Of a stretch of DNA of 64,000 nucleotides, positions 44,022 to 53,988 are shown one piece after another. The position numbers and the translations under genes were made by a program. Numbering within the stretch: position 1 is the first letter of the stretch; each line of letters opens with the position of its first letter. This DNA comes from Colimorpha_A sp045543555 (GTDB lineage: Bacteria; Bacillota; Clostridia; Oscillospirales; CAG-272): positions 159,678 through 223,677 of the forward strand of contig JAZQMQ010000016.1 in NCBI GenBank assembly GCA_045543555.1, given 5' to 3'. The notes beneath the pieces are model-generated. The model saw only the letters and a list, made by a program, of their open reading frames with translations. It made no database searches and was not told where the DNA came from.

Positions 44022-44795
44022 TTAAGCCTCGTTTATAATGGCTTCTATCATATCTGCTACCGCCCCGTCGTCGTGGTTGCACAAAATACGTGAGCAAATT
44101 GCCTTTACCTCGTCGATCGCGTTCGACGGGCAGAATGCCTTATCGGCATTTTTCAGCATATCAATATCGTTTTCATAATCGCCGATACAATATACTTTAA
44201 GATCATCAATGCCTTTGGATTTGTAATAATCCTTCATGTAGGAAATTCGTCTGCCCTTGGAGACGTTTTTATCGACGATCTCCGCAAAGCAGTCAAAGGA
44301 ACGGAAGCAAAGATATTTATCGCCGAAAACTTCATTGACATAGGTGCTGCAGGCTACCGCGGTCTCGGGATCATCAAAATTAAGGTTTATCTTCCTGAAT
44401 CGGTTGCCCACGATCTCATCGGGTCCCGATACTTTTTGAAGTATTCCGTCGTCGGTGTAGCATGCGAGTCTGATACTGTATTTCGACATGATATGTCGTA
44501 TGTCTTCTCTTGCAACAGTTCCGTCAAAAAATCTTTCGTCGATTATACAGCCCATAGCGGAATCAAAAATTATGGCTCCGTTACACATTACAAGTGGCGC
44601 GTTGACCACCGTGTGAAAATCAGGGAAAACCTTCTTCATCATTGAAGGGAGTCTTCCTGTGCAGAAGGTGAAATGACCGCCGAGGGACTGAAAATATTTG
44701 ATTGCTTCGAGATTTCTTTCAACGATCCTTCCGCCTTTGCCTGCAAAGGTTCCGTCAAAATCGCTTAGTATGAGTATGTTGTTAAGATTATTCAT
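44022..44795 (-). CDS. Cof-type HAD-superfamily phosphatase
   Basis: 257 residues with motif I SDFDGTF, motif III Lys region VSKGRRISYMK and motif IV GDYENDIDML. It dephosphorylates small metabolites such as sugar phosphates or flavin nucleotides. Start ATG 44795 (MNNLNNILIL) is preferred over 44801: GGGGA is 8 bases upstream and the duplicate copy begins MNN. It overlaps the rluD 3' end by 8 bases. Confidence 0.9.
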   Translation of the reverse strand: MNNLNNILILSDFDGTFAGKGGRIVERNLEAIKYFQSLGGHFTFCTGRLPSMMKKVFPDFHTVVNAPLVMCNGAIIFDSAMGCIIDERFFDGTVAREDIRHIMSKYSIRLACYTDDGILQKVSGPDEIVGNRFRKINLNFDDPETAVACSTYVNEVFGDKYLCFRSFDCFAEIVDKNVSKGRRISYMKDYYKSKGIDDLKVYCIGDYENDIDMLKNADKAFCPSNAIDEVKAICSRILCNHDDGAVADMIEAIINEA

Positions 44796-45708
44796 TTTCA
44801 TTTTCCCCGAGGAGTGACAGACACTTTGTGAAATAGTCGGGAAGCGGGCTGTCGAATGACATAAGCTCGCCGCTTATCGGATGCTTAAAGGAAATTGTTT
44901 TTGCGTGGAGGCACTGACCCGAAATAAGAGCGGGATGCTGAGTTTCAAATCTCGTTTTTCCTCCGCCGTAAACGGTATCTCCCATAATCGGGTGACCAAG
45001 TGAGGAAAGATGAACTCTTATCTGATGGGTGCGTCCCGTTTCGAGCTTGAGCTCGATGTAGTCTGCTCCGTCGAGGGCTTTGATCACTCTGTAGTTCGTT
45101 GCGGCATCGCGACCGTCCTTAACGACAGCCATTTTTTTGCGGTCGACGGGGTGACGACCGATGGGCTTGTCTATTCTGCCGTGATCCTCTTTTAAATGAC
45201 CGAGAGAAATAGCATGATAAAAGCGGTCGAAGGTGTGGGAGCTTATCTGCTCAGCGAGAGAAACGTGAGCGGTGTCGTTTTTTGCTACCACGAGAAGTCC
45301 CGAGGTGTCCTTATCGATACGGTGAACGATACCGGGACGGATCACACCGTTTATCCCCGAAAGACTGTCTCCGCAATGATAGAGTAGGGCATTTACGAGA
45401 GTGCCGCTCGGATTCCCCACCGCGGGATGAACGACCATCCCCTTGGGCTTATTGACTACGAGCAGGTCGGCGTCCTCGTAAACTATGTCAAGGGGTATGT
45501 TTTCGGGCTCGGCACTGTCGGGCTCGGGCTCCGGTATCTCGGTTAATACCGTATCCCCTTCGCGAAGACGGTAATTTTTGGCTACTGTTGTGCCATTTAC
45601 CGTTACCATTCCGCTTTCTATTAATTTGGCAGAGGCGGAACGTGTAATATTCTCACGTTCCGCCACGTAAACGTCAAGGCGAACCCCTACGTCGTTACCT
45701 TCTATCAT
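44788..45708 (-). CDS. rluD: RluA/RluD family pseudouridine synthase
   Basis: 306 residues: N-terminal S4 RNA-binding domain (ITRSASAKLIESGMVTVN) and catalytic domain with HRIDKDTSGLLVVAKN containing the nucleophilic Asp. It modifies 23S rRNA uridines, as the YlyB/RluD neighbours of lspA do. The start overlaps the lspA stop as ATGA. Confidence 0.94.
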   Translation of the reverse strand: MIEGNDVGVRLDVYVAERENITRSASAKLIESGMVTVNGTTVAKNYRLREGDTVLTEIPEPEPDSAEPENIPLDIVYEDADLLVVNKPKGMVVHPAVGNPSGTLVNALLYHCGDSLSGINGVIRPGIVHRIDKDTSGLLVVAKNDTAHVSLAEQISSHTFDRFYHAISLGHLKEDHGRIDKPIGRHPVDRKKMAVVKDGRDAATNYRVIKALDGADYIELKLETGRTHQIRVHLSSLGHPIMGDTVYGGGKTRFETQHPALISGQCLHAKTISFKHPISGELMSFDSPLPDYFTKCLSLLGENENE

Positions 45709-46220
45709 TTTGTTGATTCCTTATCCTTGCAGACTTTATTATTTTCGGTATTTTTGTCGTCAAAGAGAAGCTTCCTGTCAAATACAAGAACCGAGAATAT
45801 TGCCAAAACGCTACCAACCGATACAAAGCAGTCTGCTACGTTGAATATCGGAAAATCAATAAACAGAAAGTTCAGAAAATCTATCACTGCTCCGCTGAAT
45901 ATTCTGTCGATCTGATTACCGATACCGCCCCCTGCTATCATAGCAAGGGAAATACACAGAAGGGGGGATATCTGCTTGCGGTAGCGTATTATGATATAAA
46001 TTACGATACCGATTGCAATAAGCGACGTTGGAATGAAAATCCATTGTTTACCCGCCAGCATACCCCATGCAATGCCTTCGTTCAGAGTGAATCTGAATTC
46101 CAGCAGTTTGGGTATGAACGGGTGTACTCCGATCGGCTTAAGATCGGTCAAAGCTATATATTTAGTTACCTGATCGAGAATTACCGATACGGCAATTATT
46201 ACCATTGAGAGAATAAGCAC
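45705..46220 (-). CDS. lspA: Lipoprotein signal peptidase
   Basis: Four-helix aspartic protease of 171 residues that cleaves prolipoproteins at the lipobox Cys. Catalytic Asp motifs are GNQIDRIFSGAVIDF and FNVADCF. It should process the several lipoproteins in this window. A charged, Lys/Asp-rich tail follows. Confidence 0.95.
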   Translation of the reverse strand: MLILSMVIIAVSVILDQVTKYIALTDLKPIGVHPFIPKLLEFRFTLNEGIAWGMLAGKQWIFIPTSLIAIGIVIYIIIRYRKQISPLLCISLAMIAGGGIGNQIDRIFSGAVIDFLNFLFIDFPIFNVADCFVSVGSVLAIFSVLVFDRKLLFDDKNTENNKVCKDKESTK

Positions 46221-46241
46221 TTATCTTATTCCTTTCGTAAA

Positions 46242-49013
46242 TTAGAGTCCGAGTGTATCTTTACATCTTACGCAGAGGAATCCGCTTTCGGTGTCAAGAC
46301 CCTTGTCGGAGTACTTCCAGCAGCGTACACACTTGCATCCGTCTGCATTTTCAACCTTAACCGAGTCATCTCCTTCGCAAACAGTTACACCTGATACGAT
46401 GAATACGGTTTCGAGTTCTTCTGTAGTGAAGCTGTTAAGTAGAGCGAGGGTGTCCTTATCGGATACGGTTATTGTGAGCTTTGCATCGAGGGATTTACCG
46501 ATTGTCTTTTCTGCTCTTGCTTCCTCGAGGCTCTTCATAATACCGTCACGGAGCTCGAAGAGCTTTTCATATCGAGCTTCGATTTCGGAGAAGAGAAGAT
46601 CCTCGCTGTACTCGGGCATATCGTTAAGCACAACGCTTCTTGCATCATCGACATCGGTGTGAGACATGGACAACCATGCTTCATCTGCTGTGAATGCAAG
46701 GATCGGAGCGATAAGTCTGACAAGAGAAGAAAGAATGATATACATTGTTGTCTGAGCAGCGCGTCTGGCATCACTGTTCTTTGACTCTGTATAAACACGG
46801 TCCTTGGTAATGTCGACGTAAAGCTTGGACATATCAACAGTACAGAAGTTATTTATCTCGTGGTAAACCAGGTGGAAAGAGTAAGTATCGTAAGCTTCTC
46901 TTACGCGCTTGATCATGCCGTTGAGACGTGAAAGTGCCCATTTATCGATATCGTAGAGCTTATCGTAGCTTACCATATCGGTGTTGGGGTTAAAGTCGGT
47001 TTCGGCAGAACCGAGGTTTGCCATGAGGATACGGATAGTGTTTCTGATCTTACGGTAGGACTCTGAAAGCTGTGAGAAAATTTCTTTGGAGCAACGAACG
47101 TCTGCATGGTAATCGGAGGAAGCCGCCCAGAGACGAACTACGTCGGCTCCGAAATCCTTGATAAGATCTGCGGGATCGACGCCGTTGCCGAGGCTCTTGT
47201 GCATTGCGCGGCCCTGACCGTCAACTACCCAACCGTGAGTGAGAACCTGTTTGAAGGGAGCACCCTTGCCAAGCGCACCGACTGACGTAAGAAGTGAAGA
47301 CTGGAACCAACCTCTGTACTGGTCAGCTCCCTCAAGATATACGTCTGCGGGCCAAAGCTCGGGAGTATCCTTCATGAGTGAAGCAAAATGAGTGGAGCCG
47401 GAGTCAAACCAGCAGTCGAGAGTGTCGGTCTCCTTCTCGAAGGTCTTGCCGCCGCAGTGGGGGCAGGTGAAGTTTTCGGGAACAAGCTCCATGGATTCCT
47501 TCTCAAACCACGCATTTGAACCGAACTCATCGAAGAGCGCGGAAATTTTGGCAATGGATTCGGGAGTGGATACAGGCTTGCCGCAATCGTTACAGTAGAA
47601 TACGGGAATAGGAAGGCCCCAACGTCTCTGACGGGAAATACACCAGTCAGCTCTTTCTCTGATCATGCTGACCATTCTGTCCTCGCCCCATGCGGGATAC
47701 CACTGAACGTTCTCGATTGCCTTGACAGCCTCGTCCTTAAAGGACTCTACCGAGCAGAACCACTGAGGTGTTGCACGGAAAATTACAGGCTTCTTGCATC
47801 TGTCGTGGTGAGGATAGGAGTGCATGATATTCTCGGAAGCAAAGAGCGCTCCGGATTCCTTCATATCCTCAAGGATAATGGGGTTTGATTCCTCGGTTCT
47901 GAGACCTGCATATTTACCTGCGTAATCGGTATGCTTGCCGTAGTCGTCTACGGGAACGACAAGATCCATACCATATCTCATACATGTATTATAGTCGTCT
48001 GCACCAAATCCGGGGGCAGTGTGTACGCAACCGGTACCGCTATCCATGGTAACGTATTCCGCATAAACGAGACGGGAGGTCTTGTCGAGGAAGGGATGGG
48101 TAGCAGTCATATTCTCGAAGAATGCGCCGGGGAACGTAGCTATGATTTCGTAATTTTCGAACCCACCGATGTTCATTACCTTTTTGGTAAGAGCCTCTGC
48201 CATAATGTAAGTTTCGCCGTTGTCAGCCTTTACGAGAACGTAAGTCTCGCGGGGATGTAGACAAATAGCCATATTTCCTGGAAGAGTCCAGATGGTAGTG
48301 GTCCAGATCACAAAGTATGTGTTAGAAAGGTCATAGCCTGCAAGCTTGCCAAGGTCGTCGTTCATCTTGAACTTAACGTAAACGGAGGTGCAGGGGTCAT
48401 CCTTATACTCAATATCAGCCTCAGCAACTGCGGTAGTACAGAAGGGACACCAGGTTACCGGCTTAAGACCCTTGTAGATGAAGCCCTTATCGAACATGGC
48501 GCCGAAGATCTTTACCTCCTGAGCCTCGAAGTGCTTGTCCATTGTGCGATATGGGTTGTCCCAATCACCGAGAACACCGAGACGCTTAAATCCCGCCATC
48601 TGCTTCTGGATAAAGTCCTCAGCAAACGCCTCGCAAGCACGTCTGAACTCGGGCACTGTCATGTCCTTATTAAGATCCTTCTTGGTCTTCTCAATAGCTC
48701 TCTCGATGGGAAGTCCGTGGTTATCCCAACCGGGAACGTAAGGAGTATAGTAGCCCATCATTGCGTGGCTTCTTACGATGAAATCCTTAAGTACCTTGTT
48801 AAGAGCGTGACCCATATGGATATAGCCGTTGGAGAAGGGAGGGCCGTCGTGAAGAATGAAGGGAGTTTTGCCCTCGTTTCTCTTTTTAACCTCGCCGTAG
48901 AGGTCCATTGCGGTCCATCTTTCATAAAATACGGGCTCTCTCTGAGGAAGGGAAGCGCGCATCGGGAAATCGGTTTGGGGAAGATTTAAGGTCTTGGTGT
49001 AATCCTGTGTCAT
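46242..49013 (-). CDS. ileS: Isoleucyl-tRNA synthetase
   Basis: 923 residues: HIGH motif GYIHMGHALNK, a CP1 editing domain, the KMSKS site in the variant form RAMHKSLGN, and a C-terminal zinc motif CKCVRCW...CVRC. The synthesis of Ile-tRNA is essential. It sits between divIVA and lspA as in other Firmicutes; only 18 bases separate it from divIVA, leaving no room for a T-box. Confidence 0.98.
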   Translation of the reverse strand: MTQDYTKTLNLPQTDFPMRASLPQREPVFYERWTAMDLYGEVKKRNEGKTPFILHDGPPFSNGYIHMGHALNKVLKDFIVRSHAMMGYYTPYVPGWDNHGLPIERAIEKTKKDLNKDMTVPEFRRACEAFAEDFIQKQMAGFKRLGVLGDWDNPYRTMDKHFEAQEVKIFGAMFDKGFIYKGLKPVTWCPFCTTAVAEADIEYKDDPCTSVYVKFKMNDDLGKLAGYDLSNTYFVIWTTTIWTLPGNMAICLHPRETYVLVKADNGETYIMAEALTKKVMNIGGFENYEIIATFPGAFFENMTATHPFLDKTSRLVYAEYVTMDSGTGCVHTAPGFGADDYNTCMRYGMDLVVPVDDYGKHTDYAGKYAGLRTEESNPIILEDMKESGALFASENIMHSYPHHDRCKKPVIFRATPQWFCSVESFKDEAVKAIENVQWYPAWGEDRMVSMIRERADWCISRQRRWGLPIPVFYCNDCGKPVSTPESIAKISALFDEFGSNAWFEKESMELVPENFTCPHCGGKTFEKETDTLDCWFDSGSTHFASLMKDTPELWPADVYLEGADQYRGWFQSSLLTSVGALGKGAPFKQVLTHGWVVDGQGRAMHKSLGNGVDPADLIKDFGADVVRLWAASSDYHADVRCSKEIFSQLSESYRKIRNTIRILMANLGSAETDFNPNTDMVSYDKLYDIDKWALSRLNGMIKRVREAYDTYSFHLVYHEINNFCTVDMSKLYVDITKDRVYTESKNSDARRAAQTTMYIILSSLVRLIAPILAFTADEAWLSMSHTDVDDARSVVLNDMPEYSEDLLFSEIEARYEKLFELRDGIMKSLEEARAEKTIGKSLDAKLTITVSDKDTLALLNSFTTEELETVFIVSGVTVCEGDDSVKVENADGCKCVRCWKYSDKGLDTESGFLCVRCKDTLGL

Positions 49014-49031
49014 AATTATCTTTGCCTTTCT

Positions 49032-49940
49032 TTAGGTTAAGGTGTTATTCTTTTTCTTTTTGCCGTCATATACCACGTCGAATTCGTCGTTTGAATTTGA
49101 TGCGTTTTTGTCGGCGCTTGCATTATCTAGGATAGACAGAAATTCATCGTCGCTTACGTTTCCCGCGTTTTCATTTATCTTACGGATCGAATCGATGAGA
49201 GAGCTGCCGTTTTCAAGAATTACGGTTCTTTCGGTCAGCAGATCTGTATCCTTGTCTCTCGTGTCTGCCGCGTTTTGCTTTGTATCCTTGTCTGTTTCAT
49301 CAATTACGTCGGGAATCGGCGTTTCGACAGCGGAACCGCCCTCGCTTACTATGTCTCGATCTTCGTTTTGAGGAGTGAACGGATCGAATGATCCCGAAAT
49401 AAGCTCCTCTTCTCCGTCGAGGTCTGCACTTATCTGAACGAGGACCTGTCTTTTAAGCTCCTCTGCGATCTCAACGCTGTCTTCCTCGGTTCTTATGTCG
49501 GGGGAGATTTTTTCAAGAGCGAGAATATGCTCACGGTAGGCTTTAAGAAGTCCAGCCTTAAATGTCGCAGTTTCCTTTTGCGCTGCGATCAAGTGGTCAT
49601 TTTCCTCTTCGATCTTATCGGCAAAGTCATTTAAAAGTCTGTCGCAGCTGTTTTTTGCTGAACGCATAATTACGTCTGCGCGCTCGTTTGCCTCGTTGAT
49701 TATTCTTGTACTTGCCTTTTGGGCGTTAACGAGGGTGATCTTTATGGATTCCTCCTCTGCCTTGAGGGCATCGAGCTGTGCTTCGGTTATTCTGAGCTTT
49801 TTCTCAAGCTCGTCGTTTAAGCGGTAAAGCTCGGTGTACTTTTCTATGAGAAAGTCTATATGTTCATCGACCTCGACAGTACTGTAACCGCGAAGTGATT
49901 TCGAAAATTCTACGTTTTTGAGTTCGTGTGGAGCAAGCAT
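49032..49940 (-). CDS. divIVA: DivIVA domain protein
   Basis: 302 residues: the N-terminal membrane-curvature motif EFSKSLRGYSTVEVDEHIDFL, a long coiled coil (residues about 30-150) and a Ser/Asp/Glu-rich C-terminal half typical of extended clostridial DivIVA. It localises to poles and septa and recruits partners. It is in the division cluster with sepF and yggT. Confidence 0.92.
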   Translation of the reverse strand: MLAPHELKNVEFSKSLRGYSTVEVDEHIDFLIEKYTELYRLNDELEKKLRITEAQLDALKAEEESIKITLVNAQKASTRIINEANERADVIMRSAKNSCDRLLNDFADKIEEENDHLIAAQKETATFKAGLLKAYREHILALEKISPDIRTEEDSVEIAEELKRQVLVQISADLDGEEELISGSFDPFTPQNEDRDIVSEGGSAVETPIPDVIDETDKDTKQNAADTRDKDTDLLTERTVILENGSSLIDSIRKINENAGNVSDDEFLSILDNASADKNASNSNDEFDVVYDGKKKKNNTLT

Positions 49941-50002
49941 TGTTATATTTAGCTTACCTGAAGCATTTCCTTTCTTAGATTTTGATTGTGTTATTTGAAT
50001 GC

Positions 50003-50284
50003 TTAAATCAAAGCACTTAATGTCATTTTTATGATTGCTGCAAGGAAGAGCGAGACCATTACTGTGATATCAAACGGTCCGTTGTTTTTTATGCCCAGCA
50101 GCGATAGAAGCTTATCGCAGAGAATGAGTCCCGGCTCTGTGAGAACACGTGCAAAATTCAGCAGGGTATTGTCCTCTCCGTCCGGGGTGAAAAATTCGAA
50201 TATAACCCGTATGATTATGGCGATTTGAAATGCGGAAAGGAGCAATGTTATCATGCGGATCACTATTTCAAAAATGTATTCCAA
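50003..50284 (-). CDS. YggT family membrane protein
   Basis: 93 residues with two hydrophobic segments and the YggT pattern FFTPDGEDNTLLNFARVLTEP. Homologues (YlmG) sit next to sepF and influence division or envelope assembly. The gene usually between yggT and divIVA (ylmH, an S4-domain protein) is absent; only 62 bases separate them. Confidence 0.88.
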   Translation of the reverse strand: MEYIFEIVIRMITLLLSAFQIAIIIRVIFEFFTPDGEDNTLLNFARVLTEPGLILCDKLLSLLGIKNNGPFDITVMVSLFLAAIIKMTLSALI

Positions 50285-50396
50285 TGCGCCCTCCCATCCC
50301 GTTATTTCGTTGCTTGAAAACGGGAAAAATTAAAAATAAACGGCTCCGTGAGGACCTTCACAGACCGTTTACCGCGGAGCTAAAAAAGCACCAAGA

Positions 50397-50424
50397 CCGC
50401 ATTGCCGAAAAAACGGCAATGCGG
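50397..50424 (-). terminator. Hairpin between sepF and yggT
   Basis: CCGCATTGCCG-AAAAAA-CGGCAATGCGG, a perfect 11-base stem. On the minus strand it is followed by TCTTGGTGCTTTTTT, so it may attenuate transcription between sepF and yggT. A GCTCCG/CGGAGC pair at 50344-50380 adds structure. Confidence 0.55.
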
Positions 50425-50437
50425 CTTGAAATCAAAC

Positions 50438-50893
50438 TCAATAAAGATCTGTTTCTTCCTGCTTGCGAACTTCCTGAAGCTGTTCGCCGGAAATATCAAC
50501 GTTCTCGGGAACGATGATGAATGTGTTTGCGGCAACTCTCTGAATGTAGCCGCTGATAGAGTATGCAACGCCGGAAAGGAAGTCGATAAGGCGTCTTGCG
50601 TTCTCCTTGTTGGTCTCCTCAAGATTGAGCACTACGGTGCGCTTGCTGAGAAGATGGTCTGCGATCTTCTGTGCGGTTGCGCTGTCGTATTTATCGGGCT
50701 TAATTACCTTCATCTCGAGTGCGCCGGAATTGAGTCCCATGCCACGACCAGCAGCTCTGTTCTGCGGCTGTGCATTCTGAGCGCTTATATCGTCCTGATA
50801 TTCGGGCTCTACATCGAAACCGTTGTCGAAATCGTCGAAGCCCTCGTAGTCGTCCTCTGCATTATTTACTCTGAACTTGTCAAAGAATCCCAT
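50438..50893 (-). CDS. sepF: Cell division protein SepF
   Basis: 151 residues: N-terminal amphipathic membrane anchor MGFFDKFRV, an acidic linker with Asp/Glu/Gln, and the SepF core (SATAQKIADHLLSKRTVVLN; RRLIDFLSGVAYSISG). It tethers FtsZ to the membrane. The start follows CGGAGG. Confidence 0.95.
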   Translation of the reverse strand: MGFFDKFRVNNAEDDYEGFDDFDNGFDVEPEYQDDISAQNAQPQNRAAGRGMGLNSGALEMKVIKPDKYDSATAQKIADHLLSKRTVVLNLEETNKENARRLIDFLSGVAYSISGYIQRVAANTFIIVPENVDISGEQLQEVRKQEETDLY

Positions 50894-51068
50894 GTTTTGT
50901 ACCTCCGTATTATGTTACACTTTAAATTTTATTCTTGATTTTTTTGTCGAAATGCTCCTTTCGACTATACACAAAACTATTATATCACACTTTTTTTAAT
51001 AAAGCAACGGTTTTTCAAAATTCCTTGCCGAATATTTTGCTGTTTTTTTGTGCAAAACGGCGGAAAAT

Positions 51069-51770
51069 TTACCTTGTAGGGTACGTTCGGGCGCCAAATA
51101 TCGCGCTTCCGGGTCGCACAAGCGTTGAACCGTATTCGCATGCGAGAGCGTAGTTGTCTGACATGCCCATGCTTAATATCGGTTCGCCCTTGAAAATCCC
51201 CTTGCTTTTCAGCTCTTCGAATAGCTCGTTTGTTCTTTTCATAAACGGTCTGTAGTCTTCTGTGTTGGGACAGTGCGGACCGATTACCATGATTCCTCTT
51301 ATTCTGATTCCTTCAAGGGATGACACGTTATTTATAAAGTCTTCGACCTCGTGCTCGGATAATCCGCCCTTCGCTTCCTCGTAGGCTATATTTACCTCGC
51401 AAAGACAATCCGTTACAATTCCAAGCCTGAGCGATCTCTTGGATATTTCTTCGGCGAGCTTAATGCTGTCGAGTGAATGAATGAGGCAAACCTTTCCGAC
51501 GATATATTTTACCTTGTTGACCTGTAATGAACCAATGAAGTGAAGATTTACCTTGTCCTTTTGGAGCTCGTCGTATTTACTCAGAAGCTCTTGAACGCGA
51601 TTTTCTCCGATATCTGTAAGCCCACATTCGTTAATGGCGTAATTAATAAGCGAAACGTCTACGGTTTTGGTTGCCGCCATAAGTGTTGCTCTGCCGTTAA
51701 TGGCGCTTTTTATTTCTTCTATGGCGCTTTTGACAGATGCCTTAACATCAGGATACGATTTTTCCATCAT
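51069..51770 (-). CDS. YggS family PLP homeostasis protein
   Basis: A 233-residue single-barrel PLP-binding protein with the cofactor Lys35 in LMAATKTV, IGENRVQE, HFIGSLQVNK and LSMGMSDNY. It maintains pyridoxal phosphate balance. Its start overlaps the upstream adaptor gene by 23 bases. Conserved neighbour of sepF (ylmE). Confidence 0.94.
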   Translation of the reverse strand: MMEKSYPDVKASVKSAIEEIKSAINGRATLMAATKTVDVSLINYAINECGLTDIGENRVQELLSKYDELQKDKVNLHFIGSLQVNKVKYIVGKVCLIHSLDSIKLAEEISKRSLRLGIVTDCLCEVNIAYEEAKGGLSEHEVEDFINNVSSLEGIRIRGIMVIGPHCPNTEDYRPFMKRTNELFEELKSKGIFKGEPILSMGMSDNYALACEYGSTLVRPGSAIFGARTYPTR

Positions 51771-53007
51771 ACAGAGCTGTTCCTTTCATAATTATAAAGT
51801 CGTTTTTAGCAAGCCAATCGGTGTAATTTTCCTTGCTTTCATCTCTTTCTGCTACGATAAGATATCCATCCTGTTCATAAAGAGGATCAATTCGTTTGAA
51901 AAGAACCTTGGAGCCTTGAAGAATGTAAACACCCGCCTTGCCGTTTACTACTCTCACAGCGGATATGGGCACCCTGTACCCGGTATATGATTCCTTGACT
52001 ATCTGTACCGTCTGATGTCTCAGATAGCTGAAGTCCTCGGGAAGAATTCCCGTTCGGAAAATAAGCACAGCGGTTTTGGAGCCTGCTACGGAAAGGATCC
52101 GATAAAGATCTGTGGTTAGCGTGGTGTCGTTATTGTATGGGAATTTTATATTGTAGGAGCTGCCCGTTTCGTAGTTGTGAAGCTCGCTTATATCTATTTC
52201 GCAAGCGATATACCAAAGATAATCGGTTACCAGCTTACCGATCGGGTGACCGTTTTCGGTATTGGTGAATTCTTTGGGCGATTGGGATGCCAGGTTAAGA
52301 TAGTCATTGTAGGTCATACGTGATATATTTGCGGAGGATAGGATGGTCTCGTATCCGTCGACAGAGCTGTAGAAATATCCGCTGGTCTCTGAGGATACAG
52401 AGCTTTCACTTGTCGGCAGGGAAGCGGAAAGGGCATCTCTTTCTGCTTTGAGAAGCTCTATTTGTTTGTTGAAATTTGGGATAAATTTTGTTATTATTCG
52501 TCTCTTGTTTAGCTGAATGAGAAGCTCATCCGATATGTTATCTGCTTTTGAAATGTCGGAGGAGTCTGCTGCATCAAGCAGATCGTACAGGTGATTTCTT
52601 ATGAGAATGTCAGTGCTTTCGGTATCGGTTCTTTTTTCTGCGTCTGACATATTTGAGCTTTCAAGAAGTCTTATTGCACGGTCCAGCTCAACTATTCGTT
52701 TGCTTATTTCGTGATCTGCACCGGAGGGATATATTTCCGCCAAAAGCGCTCCGTTTGCGACCTTGTCTCCATCGTTGTAAAGATAGCTTATGTCGCCCTC
52801 GATTGGTGAATACACCAGCGTTTCGTTCCGCAGTATCGTTACCTTTGATGTGAAGGTGGATTCGAAGGTTGTGAGAGTTGCGGGAGTAGTTCTTATGTCC
52901 GTACGAAGCTCACCTGTCAGATGATAGATTATATATGCGATGAGAATCAGGCAGAGAACTGCCGATGCAATATATTTCAGTACGCTTTTAAGGTATTGTG
53001 TGTCCAA
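51748..53007 (-). CDS. HlyD-like membrane adaptor of the division cluster
   Basis: 419 residues: an N-terminal membrane helix (residues about 10-30), a lipoyl/HlyD beta-barrel half (VYSPIEGDISYLYNDGDKVANGALLAEIYP), a long coiled coil and a C-terminal beta domain (VKESYTGYRVPISAVRVVNGKAGVYI). Clostridial sepF clusters often carry such a gene. No export ATPase lies beside it; its function is unknown, probably envelope-associated. Confidence 0.8.
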   Translation of the reverse strand: MDTQYLKSVLKYIASAVLCLILIAYIIYHLTGELRTDIRTTPATLTTFESTFTSKVTILRNETLVYSPIEGDISYLYNDGDKVANGALLAEIYPSGADHEISKRIVELDRAIRLLESSNMSDAEKRTDTESTDILIRNHLYDLLDAADSSDISKADNISDELLIQLNKRRIITKFIPNFNKQIELLKAERDALSASLPTSESSVSSETSGYFYSSVDGYETILSSANISRMTYNDYLNLASQSPKEFTNTENGHPIGKLVTDYLWYIACEIDISELHNYETGSSYNIKFPYNNDTTLTTDLYRILSVAGSKTAVLIFRTGILPEDFSYLRHQTVQIVKESYTGYRVPISAVRVVNGKAGVYILQGSKVLFKRIDPLYEQDGYLIVAERDESKENYTDWLAKNDFIIMKGTALYDGKIVS

Positions 53008-53051
53008 AAACAGTCCTCCTTTTAATTAGTTGACGGAATGATGCTTTATCA

Positions 53052-53975
53052 TTATCTGCTCAGATGATTAGCTGTAATATTTACGATCTTTTTAAAAATA
53101 TCCTCAATTGGTTCTTCATCCGGATAGAACCAAATGGTATTTTGATTGCGTTTAAAATAGGTCAGTTGTCTTTTTGCGTAGTTTCTGGTGCTTTTTTTCA
53201 AAAGCTCAACAGCTTCTTCAAATGACAATTGACCGTTTATATAAGAAATGAGCTCCTTATATCCGATTGCCTGTGAAGCTGTCTTTCCCATATATCCGCT
53301 TAAAGCCTTGACCTCGTCAAGAAGTCCCAGCTCAAGCATTATATCAACTCTTTTATCGATCCTTTTATAGAGAATGTCTCTGTTTTTGTAATCCAGACCT
53401 ATGACGAGAGGATCGTAATCGGAGGGGGAAAGCTTTGAAATGTTGTCCCATTCTGTTTTTGTTTTTCCGGTTCCGTAATAAATTTCCAGAGCTCTTACCA
53501 CTCTTTTTACGTTGTTTTTATGAGTTTTTTCTGCGGATTCCGGATCGATTTTTATAAGTTGGTCCCAAAGGCTGTCGGGAGACTGCTCTTCGAGCTTTTC
53601 TCTTATTCCCGCAGGAACATTCGGTGACATATCTCCTCCTCGGAGAAGCGAGTCTAAGTACAGGCCTGTCCCTCCGCAGAGGATCGGAACCTTACCCCGT
53701 ACCGATATATCCTTTACCGCATTTTCAGCTGAAACGCGGTACTCGGCACAGGAAAAATCATGATCCGGCTCGATCATATCGAAAAGATGATGAGGGATCC
53801 CAGCCTTTTCGTCATCCGTGGGCTTTGCTGTGCCGATATTCATTTTCTTGTATATCTGCATTGAATCACAGCAGACGATCTCTCCGTTTATTGCCTTGGC
53901 CAGCTCGACGGAAAGTGAGGTTTTACCTGATGCGGTCGGGCCGACAATGGCTATTAGCTTGATCAAGTCGTTCAA
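53052..53975 (-). CDS. miaA: tRNA dimethylallyltransferase
   Basis: Adds a dimethylallyl group to A37 of tRNAs reading U-starting codons. The 307 residues include P-loop GPTASGKT, DSMQIYKKMNIGTAKP, GGTGLYLDSLL and RNYAKRQLTYFKRN. The TTG start at 53975 follows AAAGGAAAA. Confidence 0.95.
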   Translation of the reverse strand: MNDLIKLIAIVGPTASGKTSLSVELAKAINGEIVCCDSMQIYKKMNIGTAKPTDDEKAGIPHHLFDMIEPDHDFSCAEYRVSAENAVKDISVRGKVPILCGGTGLYLDSLLRGGDMSPNVPAGIREKLEEQSPDSLWDQLIKIDPESAEKTHKNNVKRVVRALEIYYGTGKTKTEWDNISKLSPSDYDPLVIGLDYKNRDILYKRIDKRVDIMLELGLLDEVKALSGYMGKTASQAIGYKELISYINGQLSFEEAVELLKKSTRNYAKRQLTYFKRNQNTIWFYPDEEPIEDIFKKIVNITANHLSR

Positions 53976-53988
53976 TTCGTTTTCCTTT

